Positions 55,753 to 64,000 of a DNA stretch of 64,000 bases are shown in pieces; position 1 is the stretch's first letter, and each line of letters begins with the position of its first letter. The translations under genes were made by a program, and so were the position numbers. The notes beneath the pieces are model-generated. The model was not told the DNA's origin, ran no database searches, and worked only from the letters and a program-made list of their open reading frames with translations. The stretch covers positions 54,220 to 118,219 of the forward strand of contig JAHBWH010000002.1 of the NCBI GenBank assembly GCA_019637115.1. Direction: 5' to 3'. The stretch comes from Myxococcales bacterium (lineage in GTDB: Bacteria; Myxococcota_A; Polyangia; Polyangiales; Houyiibacteriaceae).

Positions 55753-56598
55753 TCATCGCCGGCTCGACGCCATGGCCTGCGGCAGGCGTCGCATCGCCCC
55801 GCGCAGCGCGCCCTCGAGCGCTTGCTCTCGAGCCGCGGGTCCCGTCGCGCCCGGCACGGTGGCGGACCCCTGAAGGATCGCGCGCATGTCCCGGCCGGGG
55901 TACGTGTTGAGGATCACCGAGACCACCGCGCGGGTGTTGCCCCCCTCGTTGGAGAGGCTGACGACGGAGCTGTCGATGTAGTAGCCGGTCAGCCGCCGCC
56001 GCTGGATGACCCGGGTCGCCGCCGCGTTCGACTCGTTCTCCGGCGCGACCTCGACGCCCTCGACCTCGCCCACGAGCCGGGTCAGCAGCTCCTTGGCGCG
56101 CCGGAGCGTCGCGGCGTCGACGCTTCCGTCTCTCGCACCCGGTTGACCGACGCCGACGTAGTAGAGCGCGTTCTGGCTCGGGGTGGGCCCTCCCCCATCG
56201 CCCGCGTCCCGGCGAGGGGTCGTCCGCGCGACCCGCTCGAGCACTCGAATCGCCGACGTCACGGCGCGGCGAACGCCCGCGTCGCGATCTCGCTGCGCAC
56301 CGCGCAGCGCGCCGAGGGCGCTCGGATCTGCGAGGCGCTCGAGCGACGCGGCCGCGGCGGTCCGCACGGCGGGGTGCTCGTCAGCGAGGGCGCCGCCGAG
56401 GGCCGTCACGATGGGCTCGCTCGCCTCGACGCGCCCGAGTGAGATCGCGGCCTGCGCCCGGACGCGGAACTGGTCCGAGGTCTGCAACATTCGGACGAGG
56501 TAGTCGACGCGTTGAGCCTGAGCCTCGAGCCGCCCCGCCGTGCCGAGCACGGCGAGCGCGATCACGATCCCCAACGCTCGCGTCATCATCATCCGCAC
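55753..56598 (-). CDS. exported HEAT-repeat protein
   Basis: The product has 281 residues from GTG 56598; ATG codons at 56592, 56589 and 56586 are equally plausible (GGAGG is further upstream). The signal peptide is TRALGIVIALAVLGTAGRLEAQA. Three HEAT-like repeats follow (VRAQAAISLGRVEASEPIVT, AVRTAAAASLERLADPSALG, GVRRAVTSAIRVLERVART). A Gly/Pro linker leads to a C-terminal domain of ~130 residues with YYIDSSVVSLSNE and RAVVSVILNTYPGRDMRAIL. It is periplasmic and probably binds another protein. It is divergent from the Ig-like gene at 56758. Confidence 0.75.
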   Translation of the reverse strand: MRMMMTRALGIVIALAVLGTAGRLEAQAQRVDYLVRMLQTSDQFRVRAQAAISLGRVEASEPIVTALGGALADEHPAVRTAAAASLERLADPSALGALRGAQRDRDAGVRRAVTSAIRVLERVARTTPRRDAGDGGGPTPSQNALYYVGVGQPGARDGSVDAATLRRAKELLTRLVGEVEGVEVAPENESNAAATRVIQRRRLTGYYIDSSVVSLSNEGGNTRAVVSVILNTYPGRDMRAILQGSATVPGATGPAAREQALEGALRGAMRRLPQAMASSRR

Positions 56599-56757
56599 GC
56601 CACCACGCTCCTCCGACGACCGCCACCCGGCGCCGATGCCTCTCAGACGCAGCGAGGTCGCAAAGCTTCACCCCGCTGGGTCCGAGTATCGCTTCCCTAG
56701 CCGAAGCGCGGCAAGCCATCATTGACGGGTCCGGGTCTGCCACGACAACGTGGCCGC

Positions 56758-58398
56758 GTGACCGACGCGCGCGCCTGGCTGCTTCGCCTCCCCCTCGTGG
56801 TGATGGGGCTCGTGAGCCTCCCCTCGGCGGCACAGCCGACGCTGCGCGTCCGCGCCGAGGCGCGGATCGAGCTGGGCGGCGAGCCGACACCGCTCGGCCT
56901 GCGCATCCACGGCGCGTTGCTCGACGACCTCGGGGTCCCGCTCGGCGCGCGAGAGCTGAGCGTGTCGGTCCGTGACGAACGCGGCGCGATCATCGCGAGG
57001 CACCGGCTGCGCTCGGATCGCGATGGTCGCTTTCACGTCGACGTGCGGAGCCCCGACGACACCCCGCTGCGCGTGACCGCCATCTTCGGCGGCGACGCGA
57101 GCCACGAGCGCCTCGAGGTCGAGCGGGTCGTCGACCGCTCGCGCGCGGACGTGCGGCTGCACCTCGAGCTCGCCCGAGGCGAGCGGGTCCTGCCGCTCGA
57201 CGACGAAGGTCACGAGGTGCGCGCGCGCGTGAGCTCCGACGCGGGAGGAGAGGCGCTCGAGCTCGAGCTGCGCGACGAGCTCGACCGGACGCTCGCCCGG
57301 GCGACCACCGACGGTCGCGGCGAGGCGACCTTCGTCGTCCCTTCGTCGGAGCTCGGGGCGCCGGGCGCGGGTCGGCTCGTGCTGTGGACCCACGGAGACG
57401 CTCGTCGCGCCGAAGGCCGAACCGAGCTGCCGATCCTCCGGCGCCGCGTCGCGACCCTGACCCTCGCAGCGGCGGGCGAGGCCCGCCCTGGCGAGGTCCT
57501 CGTCGCGTCGGGGGCGCTCGTGGACGCGCACGGCCCGCTACGTCGGCGCGCGATCGGCCTCTTCGACGGCGACCGCCACCTCGGCTCCGTCCTCACCGAC
57601 GACACGGGGCGCTTCGAGTGGCGCGGGACGGTCGCGCGAGAGGACGCGCCTCGCCTCTCGCTCGTCGCGCGCTTCGAGAGCGACGAGCCGGGTCACGGCA
57701 GCGCCGCGTCCGCGCCGGTCGACGTCGTCGTGAGCGTCGCGGCGCCCTTCAACCCTTGGTCGCTCGCGGCGCTCCTCTTGAGTGTCGCCTCGTGGCTCGG
57801 GGTTCGTTGGCTCTGGCGCCGCGCGCGGCCCGCCCCCGCGCCGACGCCCCAACGCCCCCCCATCGCGATGGCGCCGGTGAGCGCCCGCGGGGCGCCCCGA
57901 GATCTCCGGCGCGCGGGGCGGCTCTCCAATCGACGCGACGAGGCGCTCGCGGGTCGCGTCGTCGCCCGCGATCCAGCCGGCCGCGAGCACCACGCCGACT
58001 GCGCTCCGGACGGGACCTTCGCGCTCGAGCTCCCACCGGGCGCGTGGCAGGTTCGCTTCGAGGCGCCTCGGCACGCCGCGCTCGAGACGAGCGTGACGAC
58101 CCCTCACCGCGGTGAGTGGCGCGCGGTGGACGTGCAGCTCGAGAGCTGGCGAGAGCGCGCCCTCGCCGTCTTCCGTCGCGTCGCGGGGCGCGTGCCGATC
58201 GACGGGTGGGAGAAGCGCACCTTGCACGAGATGAGCGCGCAGGCGCGGGACCCGCGGGTGCGCGCGCTCGGGCGCGACGTCGAGCGCGCGTACTACGGCC
58301 CGCTGGCGCCTTCGGACGAGGACGTGGAGGCCCTCGAGTCCCGCGAGCGGGCCGTGCAGGGCCCGCCCGCCGCTCGCACCTCGCCGCACGAGCCCTGA
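56758..58398 (+). CDS. membrane-anchored Ig/CarboxypepD_reg-like protein
   Basis: The product has 546 residues from GTG 56758, chosen because a signal peptide (WLLRLPLVVMGLVSLPSAAQ) then follows directly; the Shine-Dalgarno is unclear. Three beta-sandwich repeats cover about 50-320 (LGLRIHGALLDDLGVPLGAR, VRARVSSDAGGEALELELRD, VLVASGALVDAHGPLRRRAI then GLFDGDRHLGSVLTDDTGRF). One TM helix (PWSLAALLLSVASWLGVRWL) follows at about 335-355. A cytoplasmic region of ~190 residues contains another beta unit (VVARDPAGREHHADCAPDGT) and helices. The role is unknown; the arrangement suggests an envelope anchor reading out to the cytoplasm. Confidence 0.75.
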   Translation: MTDARAWLLRLPLVVMGLVSLPSAAQPTLRVRAEARIELGGEPTPLGLRIHGALLDDLGVPLGARELSVSVRDERGAIIARHRLRSDRDGRFHVDVRSPDDTPLRVTAIFGGDASHERLEVERVVDRSRADVRLHLELARGERVLPLDDEGHEVRARVSSDAGGEALELELRDELDRTLARATTDGRGEATFVVPSSELGAPGAGRLVLWTHGDARRAEGRTELPILRRRVATLTLAAAGEARPGEVLVASGALVDAHGPLRRRAIGLFDGDRHLGSVLTDDTGRFEWRGTVAREDAPRLSLVARFESDEPGHGSAASAPVDVVVSVAAPFNPWSLAALLLSVASWLGVRWLWRRARPAPAPTPQRPPIAMAPVSARGAPRDLRRAGRLSNRRDEALAGRVVARDPAGREHHADCAPDGTFALELPPGAWQVRFEAPRHAALETSVTTPHRGEWRAVDVQLESWRERALAVFRRVAGRVPIDGWEKRTLHEMSAQARDPRVRALGRDVERAYYGPLAPSDEDVEALESRERAVQGPPAARTSPHEP

Positions 58399-58677
58399 CC
58401 GCTCGAGGAGGGTGGTCAGCGGCGGAGACTCCCGCGGCGAACTACGCCCACGGATTCCAGGCGAGCGGCGCGAGGCGAAAAACCGCCGCGGGGACGCGCC
58501 TCCGTCAGGCGCTGGCGTGGTCGGCTTGACGCGATGCGTCGGTCGCTGGTAGGTGGCGCACGCGGCGGCGACGCCGCCCGTCCGCGCGCGAGGCGCGGCG
58601 ACAGGTTCCCAAGACACGATCCCCCCAAGAATCGAGCATGGGCGCCGCGTGCCCTGCTCGACCCCAAGGAGCGCTCC
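58399..58677. promoter_or_regulatory. serA upstream region with weak promoter
   Basis: This 279-base gap has a possible + strand promoter: TTGACG (58526-58531), 18 bases, TAGGTG (58550-58555). No riboswitch signature was recognised. Confidence 0.3.
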
Positions 58678-60258
58678 ATGGCCACGGTGAAGGTCCTCGT
58701 CTCGGACAAGCTGAGCGAAGAAGGCGTGCAGGTGCTGCGCGAGGCCACCGACGTCCAGGTCGACGTCAAGACCGGGCTGTCGGAGGACGAGCTCTGCGCG
58801 ATCATCGGCGAGTACCACGGCCTCGTCATCCGGAGCGCGACGAAGGTCACGCCGAAGGTCCTCGCCGCGGCGAAAAACCTCAAGGTGGTCGGGCGCGCGG
58901 GCATCGGCGTCGACAACGTCGACCTGCCGACCGCGAGCAAGCACGGCGTGGTCGTCATGAACACGCCTCTCGGGAACACCGTGACGACCGCCGAGCACGC
59001 CATCGCGCTGCTGATGTCGCTCGCGCGCTACGTGCCCCGCGCGGACGCGTCGATGAAGCGCGGGGAGTGGGAGAAGAAGGCGTTCCAGGGCACCGAGCTC
59101 TGGAACAAAACGCTCGGCCTCGTCGGCCTCGGCAACATCGGCAAGATCGTCGCCGACCGCGCACAGGGCCTGAAGATGAAGGTGATCGCGTCCGATCCGG
59201 TGCTCCGCGCCGAGGAGGCGGAGCGGCTCGGCGTCGAGCTCGTCAGCTTCGACGAGCTGCTCACGCGCGCGGACTGCATCTCGGTGCACACGCCGCTCGT
59301 CCCGAGCACCAAGCACCTCTTCAACGACGCTGCGTTCGCCAAGATGAAGAAGAACGCGCTCTTCGTGTGCGCCGCGCGCGGCGGCATCGTCGACGAGGAC
59401 GCGCTCGCGCGCGCCCTCGAGAGCAAGAAGATCCGCGGCGCCGCGCTCGACGTGTTCGAGAAGGAGCCGCTGCCAGCGGATCATCCCCTCACGAAGCTCG
59501 AGAACATCGTGCTCACGCCCCACCTCGGCGCCTCCACCGACGAGGCGCAGGAGCGCGTCGGCGTGCAGGTCGCGCACCAGATCGTGGCGTTCCTCAAGCA
59601 CGGGACCATCGAGAACGGCGTCAACGTGCCCTCGCTCTCGGGTGACCTCGCGCAGCGGCTCACGCCCCAGCTCGAGGTCGCGCGCCGCCTCGGTCGCCTG
59701 CTCGCGCAGCTCGCCGACGGCGCGCGCGAGATCCGCGTGACGGCGTACGGAGAGCTCGCGCCGCTCGTGGCGCCGCTCGCGCAGGAGACCCTGGCGGGCT
59801 TCCTCGAGCGCCACTCGGGTCAACCCGTCAGCCCGCTCTCGGCGCCCTACGAGGCGAAGGAGCGCGACATCAAGATCGTCGAGATCAGCGAGCCGAGCGA
59901 GCCGCTTCCGATCATCCGCGTCGTCGTCAACGACGGCGAGGGCATCCACACGGCGTCGGGCCGTCGCAGCCGCGGGGGCGGCCTGCGCCTCGTGGGGCTC
60001 GAGGGCTACGAGATGGACGCCGTGCTCAAGGGGCACGCGCTCGTGATCCACAACGAGGACAAGCCGGGCGTCATCGGCGCGATCGGCACCATCCTCGGCA
60101 AGCACGGCGCGAACGTCGCGCGGCTCCAGGTCGGCCTCGACGAGGACACGGGCAAGGCGCTCGCGCTCTGGAACGTCGACGCGGAGGTCTCCCCCTCGCT
60201 CCTGGCCGAGCTGCGCGCGCTGCCGAACGTGAGCAGCGTCGACTACGTCTCGATCTGA
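58678..60258 (+). CDS. serA: D-3-phosphoglycerate dehydrogenase (long form)
   Basis: This enzyme catalyses the first step of serine biosynthesis. From ATG 58678 (AAGGAG 7 bases upstream) it has 526 residues, the long SerA type. The substrate and NAD-binding domains have GRAGIGVDNVDL, GLGNIGK (150-156) and the catalytic trio R234 (CAARGG), E263 (VFEKEP) and H282 (PHLGAST). The extra intervening (ASB) domain spans about 320-445. The C-terminal ACT domain starts HNEDKPGVIGAIGTILGKHG. Serine feedback inhibition through the ACT domain is expected. It is followed 69 bases later by hisZ. Confidence 0.97.
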   Translation: MATVKVLVSDKLSEEGVQVLREATDVQVDVKTGLSEDELCAIIGEYHGLVIRSATKVTPKVLAAAKNLKVVGRAGIGVDNVDLPTASKHGVVVMNTPLGNTVTTAEHAIALLMSLARYVPRADASMKRGEWEKKAFQGTELWNKTLGLVGLGNIGKIVADRAQGLKMKVIASDPVLRAEEAERLGVELVSFDELLTRADCISVHTPLVPSTKHLFNDAAFAKMKKNALFVCAARGGIVDEDALARALESKKIRGAALDVFEKEPLPADHPLTKLENIVLTPHLGASTDEAQERVGVQVAHQIVAFLKHGTIENGVNVPSLSGDLAQRLTPQLEVARRLGRLLAQLADGAREIRVTAYGELAPLVAPLAQETLAGFLERHSGQPVSPLSAPYEAKERDIKIVEISEPSEPLPIIRVVVNDGEGIHTASGRRSRGGGLRLVGLEGYEMDAVLKGHALVIHNEDKPGVIGAIGTILGKHGANVARLQVGLDEDTGKALALWNVDAEVSPSLLAELRALPNVSSVDYVSI

Positions 60259-60327
60259 CGGTCGGACGATGCCAGTCCGATGTTGCATGTGGGGGGGTCG
60301 GCGACCGCCCTCCCCTCGAGGAAGCTG

Positions 60328-61656
60328 ATGGGATCGACACGCAGCCGCGCGGGCGCGGGGCGACGAGCGCCCGCGCCCGCCGCTCCGCGCGCGACGAGCC
60401 ACGTGCCGCTCTCGGCCCCCACCGGGATGCGCGACCAGCTCCCACCCGACGCGCGCGATCGGGCGGCGCTGGCGTCCCGCGTGCTCACCGTCTTCGAGAG
60501 CTACGGCTACGAGCGGGTCACGACACCCGCCTTCGAGCACGCCGAGGTGATCGAGCGCGGGCTCGAGGTGGACCGGCGCGACGTGCTCCGCTTCGTCGAG
60601 CCCGAGACCGGTGAGGTCGCCCTCCTCCGCCCCGACATCACCCCGCAGATCGCCCGCATCGTCGCGACCTCTCTCAAGGGGCGGCCCGCGCCGTGGCGGC
60701 TCTGCTACCACGGGACCGTGCTCCGACGGGCGCGTGGTCGCGCACGTCGGAGCCGGCAGCTCTCGCAGGCGGGCGTCGAGCACGTCGGCACGGCCCACCT
60801 CGACGCGGACGTCGAGGTCGTCGCGCTGGCGGCGCGCGCGCTCCTCGGCGCGGGTCTGCGCGGCTTCCGGCTCGAGCTCGGGCAGGTGCGGATCGGCCGC
60901 GCGGTGCTCGCGTCCCTCCCGGACGCGGCGCGCCTCGCGGCGGCCGACGCGCTCGGGCAGAAGGACGTCGTCGCGCTCGAGGCCGTGCTGAAGGCCGCGC
61001 ACGTGCCCGCGGTCGAGCGGCGGCGCCTCGCCGACCTCACGGGTCTCTACGGCGACGGCGCCGAGCCGCTCAAGCGCGCCCGACGCCGCTTCCGCGACGT
61101 GGAGACGCGCGCCGCCCTCGACGAGCTCGAAGCGCTGCACGACCGCATCGTGGCGCTCGGCCTCGGAGAGCACCTCGGCGTCGATCTGGGCGAGCTGCGC
61201 GGCCACGCCTACTACACGGGCACGAGCTTCACGATCCTCGCCGAGGGGCCGGGTGAGCCGATCGGCGGCGGCGGCCGCTACGATCAGCTGCTCGCCCGCT
61301 TCGGTCGCGCCGCGCCCGCGACGGGCTTCGCGATCGACGTCGAACATCTGGCGTGGGCCCTCGCCGCCGAAGGCGCGCCCTGGGCGCCGCCGACCCCGCC
61401 GAGGATCGTCGCCGTGGACGCCCCGTCCGCGCTCGTCGACGCGCTCCGCGAGCAGGGCGCGCAGGTCGCGACGTTGCCGGAGGGCTGGGGGCGCGGCGGC
61501 TCGCCGTCGGCCGCCGCGCTCGCGTACGCGCGCGCGTGGCGTTACGACGCGGTGTTGCTGGGAGCCGACCGCTTGGTGCGGGTCGGCGACGAGCGCGCGA
61601 TCGGCCTCGAGCGGATGGAGGGCGTCGATCTCGCGGGGTGGCTCCTCGAGGGATGA
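60328..61656 (+). CDS. hisZ: ATP phosphoribosyltransferase regulatory subunit HisZ
   Basis: The protein has 442 residues from ATG 60328 (GAGG 7 bases upstream). The class II tRNA-synthetase-like core has motif 2-type LLRPDITPQIARIVATSLKG and 'RLCYHGTVLR'. It also has the HisRS-like GVDLGELRGHAYYTGTSFTI and GGGGRYDQLLARFG, but no anticodon-binding domain. This is HisZ rather than histidyl-tRNA synthetase. HisZ pairs with the short HisG to catalyse the first step of histidine biosynthesis. Arg-rich insertions (RRARGRARRSRQLSQAG) are a little unusual. An inverted-repeat element begins at the base after the stop. Confidence 0.92.
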   Translation: MGSTRSRAGAGRRAPAPAAPRATSHVPLSAPTGMRDQLPPDARDRAALASRVLTVFESYGYERVTTPAFEHAEVIERGLEVDRRDVLRFVEPETGEVALLRPDITPQIARIVATSLKGRPAPWRLCYHGTVLRRARGRARRSRQLSQAGVEHVGTAHLDADVEVVALAARALLGAGLRGFRLELGQVRIGRAVLASLPDAARLAAADALGQKDVVALEAVLKAAHVPAVERRRLADLTGLYGDGAEPLKRARRRFRDVETRAALDELEALHDRIVALGLGEHLGVDLGELRGHAYYTGTSFTILAEGPGEPIGGGGRYDQLLARFGRAAPATGFAIDVEHLAWALAAEGAPWAPPTPPRIVAVDAPSALVDALREQGAQVATLPEGWGRGGSPSAAALAYARAWRYDAVLLGADRLVRVGDERAIGLERMEGVDLAGWLLEG

Positions 61657-61837
61657 CCAGTGGTGCTCGGCGAAACTGACGATCCGTTTGCGCCGGTCCT
61701 CGGCGCCGCTCGGCGGCCCGACCGGCCTTCGGCCTATCTCCTCGAATATGCTCTGCATGTCCTTCGTCGATTCGGACCGCCGAGCGACGCCGAATCCTCG
61801 CCGGTACGGTATCGTCACTTCCGCCGAGCACCACTGG
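61657..61837. mobile_element. 181-bp inverted-repeat (MITE-like) element
   Basis: The two ends are ccagtggtgctcggcg and its exact reverse complement (16 bases). The symmetry continues imperfectly for about 66 bases on each side (61657-61722 and 61771-61837); an inner block matches at 20 of 22 positions. A ~45-base centre includes a small ggcc-ttc-ggcc hairpin. The left end directly follows the hisZ TGA. No target-site duplication and no transposase were seen. It could be a MITE, a REP-like repeat or a structured RNA/terminator. Confidence 0.65.
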
Positions 61838-61925
61838 CCTACCGAACGAACCACGCGACGCGACGCGAGCGTTTGCTACAACGAACGGCCGGAGCCGAGC
61901 GTGCTCCGAGCGATGAGAGGTCGAG

Positions 61926-63200
61926 ATGCCGGCAACGGTGGTGGTAGGTGCGCAGTGGGGCGACGAGGGCAAGGGGAAGGTCGTCGACCTCCTCACGCCC
62001 TACGCCGACCTCGTAGTTCGGTACGCTGGCGGCGCGAACGCAGGTCACACGCTCGTCGTGGGCGGCGAGAAGATCGTCCTGCACCTCGTGCCGAGCGGGA
62101 TCCTCCACGCCGGGCAGCGGTGCATCGTCGGCCAAGGGTGCGTCGTCGACGTGAAGACCCTGCTCGGTGAGATCGATCTCCTGGAGACACGCGGCATCTC
62201 GACCGCGGGTCGGCTCTTCGTCGCGGATCGCGCGCACGTGGTCATGCCGCACCACCGCACGGTGGACGGTCTGCGCGAGAGCGCGGACGGGAAGATCGGC
62301 ACGACCAAGCGCGGCATCGGGCCCGCCTACGAAGACAAGGCGGGGCGAATCGGCGTGCGCGTGGGCGACCTCGTACGGCCCGGCCTCGCGGAGAAGGTCG
62401 CCGCGAACGTCGCGGCGTGGGCGACCCGCTTCCGCGAGCTCGGCGGCGAAGCGCCCGACGCGGCGGAGGTCACGGCGGAGCTCCTGGCCCTCGGCGAGCG
62501 CATCGCGCCCTACGTCTGCGATGGCGCGCGACTGGCAGCGGAGGCCATCGCGCGAGGCGAGAAGGTCCTGCTCGAGGGCGCGCAGGGCACCATGCTCGAC
62601 GTCGACCACGGGACCTACCCCTTCGTCACGAGCTCGAGCGCGACGAGCGGCGGCGCGTGCACCGGAGGCGGCGTGCCGCCGACGCGCATCGAGCGGGTGG
62701 TGGGCATCACCAAGGCCTACGCGACCCGCGTCGGTGGCGGCCCCTTCCCGACGGAGCTGCTCGGCCCCGAAGGCGACGCGCTCCGCGAGGCGGGCGCGGA
62801 GTTCGGCGCGACCACCGGGCGCCCGAGGCGTTGTGGGTGGCTGGACCTCCCCGCGTTGCGCTTTGCGACCCGCGTGAACGGGATGACGTCGCTCGCGCTG
62901 ACGAAGCTCGACGTGCTCACGGGGCTCGGCGAGCTGAAGCTCTGCGTGGGCTATCGTCTCGATGGCGAGGTCATCGACGTGCCGCCCTTCGACGGGCTCG
63001 AGCGGGTGGAGCCCATCTTCGAGTCGCACGCGGGGTGGACCGAGGACATCTCGGGTTGCCGCACGCTCGAGGCGCTGCCAGCGAACGCGCGGCGCTACCT
63101 CGCGCGGATCTCCGAGCTCGCCGAGTGCCCGATCGGCATCGTGAGCGTCGGCCCCGATCGGGATCAGACGATCGGCCTGACCGACCCGTTCGTCGGCTGA
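61926..63200 (+). CDS. purA: adenylosuccinate synthetase
   Basis: PurA converts IMP and aspartate to adenylosuccinate using GTP. From ATG 61926 (GAGAGG 5 bases upstream) it has 424 residues, normal for the family. The P-loop GAQWGDEGKGK contains catalytic D13, and H41 in NAGHTLV is the second catalytic residue. Other signatures are GTTKRGIGPAYEDKAGRIG, LLEGAQGTMLDVDHGTYPFV and GRPRRCGWLDLPALR. It lies downstream of hisZ, an order seen in many proteobacteria. The intervening inverted-repeat element may affect co-transcription. Confidence 0.97.
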   Translation: MPATVVVGAQWGDEGKGKVVDLLTPYADLVVRYAGGANAGHTLVVGGEKIVLHLVPSGILHAGQRCIVGQGCVVDVKTLLGEIDLLETRGISTAGRLFVADRAHVVMPHHRTVDGLRESADGKIGTTKRGIGPAYEDKAGRIGVRVGDLVRPGLAEKVAANVAAWATRFRELGGEAPDAAEVTAELLALGERIAPYVCDGARLAAEAIARGEKVLLEGAQGTMLDVDHGTYPFVTSSSATSGGACTGGGVPPTRIERVVGITKAYATRVGGGPFPTELLGPEGDALREAGAEFGATTGRPRRCGWLDLPALRFATRVNGMTSLALTKLDVLTGLGELKLCVGYRLDGEVIDVPPFDGLERVEPIFESHAGWTEDISGCRTLEALPANARRYLARISELAECPIGIVSVGPDRDQTIGLTDPFVG

Positions 63201-63474
63201 GCGCGTCCGGTCGGATCGAATCGCGTGAAGGTGCGCGGGGCGCTCGTCGCGCGCATGGGCTCGTCGCGCGCATGGGCTCGTCGCGCGCATGGGCTCGTCG
63301 CGCGCATGGGCTCGTCGCGCGCACGGGCTCGTCGCGCGCATGGGCTCGTCGCGCGCGCATGGGCTCGTCGCGCGCATGGGCTCGTCGCGCGCATGGGCTC
63401 GTCGCGCGCATGGGCCCGCGGGGCGCTCGCGCGACGTGGGCGAGTCGCGCCGGGCCCTCATCACGCGCGGCGGG
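63201..63474. repeat. 10-copy 17-bp GCTCGTCGCGCGCATGG array
   Basis: Units start at 63242, 63259, 63276, 63293, 63310, 63327, 63344, 63363, 63380 and 63397; one copy has two extra bases and one has a T-to-C change. The array lies between the convergent purA and ridA genes. Confidence 0.93.
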
Positions 63475-63861
63475 TCACTCGCAGAGCGCGACGCAGTCGA
63501 TCTCGACCTTGGCGCCGCGCGGCAGCGCGCAGACGGCGACGGTCGCGCGCGCGGGGGGCTCGACCCCCTCGAAGTATCGGGCGTAGACCTCGTTGACCGC
63601 CGTGAAGTCGCCCATGTCCACGAGGTAGATGTTCACCTTGAGCACGCGGTCCCAGCCGCTGCCGCCCGCCGCGAGCACGGCGCCGAGGTTCTGCATCACG
63701 CGCTCGGTCTGCGCCTGCACGTCGCCCTCGACGAACGCGCCCGTGCTCGGGTCGAGCGCGATCTGCCCCGAGCAATGGAGCATCCCCGCGGCGCGCACGG
63801 CTTGCGAGTAGGGGCCGATGGCGGCGGGCGCCTTCGCGGTGGTGACGACGATCCGAGACAT
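63475..63861 (-). CDS. ridA: RidA family enamine/imine deaminase
   Basis: RidA hydrolyses reactive 2-aminoacrylate-type enamines made by PLP enzymes. The protein has 128 residues, standard for the family. Conserved features are GPYSQAVRAAGMLHCSGQIA, VNIYLVDMGDF and the active-site R105 and E120 in PPARATVAV...KVEID. Only the start codon spacing is uncertain, as there is no obvious Shine-Dalgarno before ATG 63861. It may protect the serine/threonine pathway enzymes nearby. Confidence 0.94.
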   Translation of the reverse strand: MSRIVVTTAKAPAAIGPYSQAVRAAGMLHCSGQIALDPSTGAFVEGDVQAQTERVMQNLGAVLAAGGSGWDRVLKVNIYLVDMGDFTAVNEVYARYFEGVEPPARATVAVCALPRGAKVEIDCVALCE

Positions 63862-64000
63862 GACGCGAGCGTACTCGCTCCCGAGGCCGAGGGGGAAGCC
63901 GACTCAGTACAGCTTCCTTTGAGGGGCTGTCGCCAGGTCGCCAGCCCCTCCCCCACGGGGCGTAGTTCGAAGCGGAATCGTGCGAGGCGAAGCGGACGTA
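63862..64000. other. end of window, no gene
   Basis: A 9-bp dyad (gaggggctg / cagcccctc, 63921-63929 and 63942-63950) is the only structure seen upstream of ridA. Confidence 0.5.

Noticed and set aside
61657..61837. The inverted-repeat element as part of an open frame continuing from hisZ
   Set aside because: The hisZ stop precedes it exactly, and the symmetric sequence explains why both strands translate alike.
57538..61854. A 1,438-codon open frame on the minus strand over serA and hisZ
   Set aside because: It is antisense to two clearly identified enzymes and runs across intergenic DNA; it is explained by codon bias.
63242..63415. 17-bp array as a coding repeat
   Set aside because: The unit is not a multiple of three and no start context exists.

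Overview
The window looks like chromosomal DNA of a myxobacterium (phylum Myxococcota, perhaps a Sandaracinus- or Polyangium-like lineage). The evidence is very high GC with strong G/C third-position codon bias, many Cys-rich 'DGG/GPPC' lipoproteins with MopE-type metal-binding motifs, an ECF sigma/FecR pair, and a cluster resembling the Glt (gliding) / Nfs (spore coat) envelope machinery of Myxococcus xanthus. Genus-level placement is inference. No rRNA, tRNA, CRISPR array, prophage or intact insertion sequence was seen.

Layout. 1-5.7 kb: a surface Ig-like lipoprotein (C-terminus lies outside the window) divergent from an ECF sigma / FecR-TPR / beta-barrel-like triad. 5.8-8.2 kb: a TPP riboswitch, thiC and a small c-type cytochrome lipoprotein. 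8.2-11.0 kb (minus): ftsE-ftsX-envC, the divisome module controlling peptidoglycan amidases. 11.3-24.3 kb: three lipoproteins with MopE motifs (two of them divergent paralogues), a crotonase lacking the usual catalytic glutamates, a repeat-type cytoplasmic protein, a Cys-rich lipoprotein, TPR and membrane proteins. 24.4-26.9 kb: Rieske ferredoxin, ApaH-like phosphatase, a 58-residue membrane protein, and map. 27-29.7 kb: repeat arrays, a 59-residue acidic protein, then parA-parB.

29.7-32.2 kb holds a large lipoprotein of unknown role. 32.4-53.4 kb (minus) is the centrepiece: seven genes in the order GltC-like, GltD/AgmU-like, GltE/AglT-like, small GltF-position protein, GltG-like FHA/TonB protein, TPR lipoprotein, and a 3,345-residue GltI/AgnA-like TPR protein. 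A good sigma70-type promoter precedes the first gene and hairpin terminators lie inside the cluster. Together they would form a cytoplasm-to-outer-membrane scaffold. The motor genes (AglRQS), the beta-barrels (GltA/B/H), GltJ and GltK are not in the window, so the job (gliding, spore-coat export or something else) is open.

53.7-58.4 kb: a small lipoprotein overlapping a YraN-family gene, a HAMP-like two-TM protein, a HEAT-repeat protein and a membrane-anchored Ig-like protein. 58.7-63.9 kb: serA, hisZ, purA (serine, histidine and purine biosynthesis) and ridA. A 181-bp inverted-repeat element starts immediately after the hisZ stop codon.

A striking genome-scale feature is that most larger intergenic gaps carry short tandem arrays (6, 9, 13, 17, 18 or 40 bp periods). 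Some hexamer families recur at distant loci.
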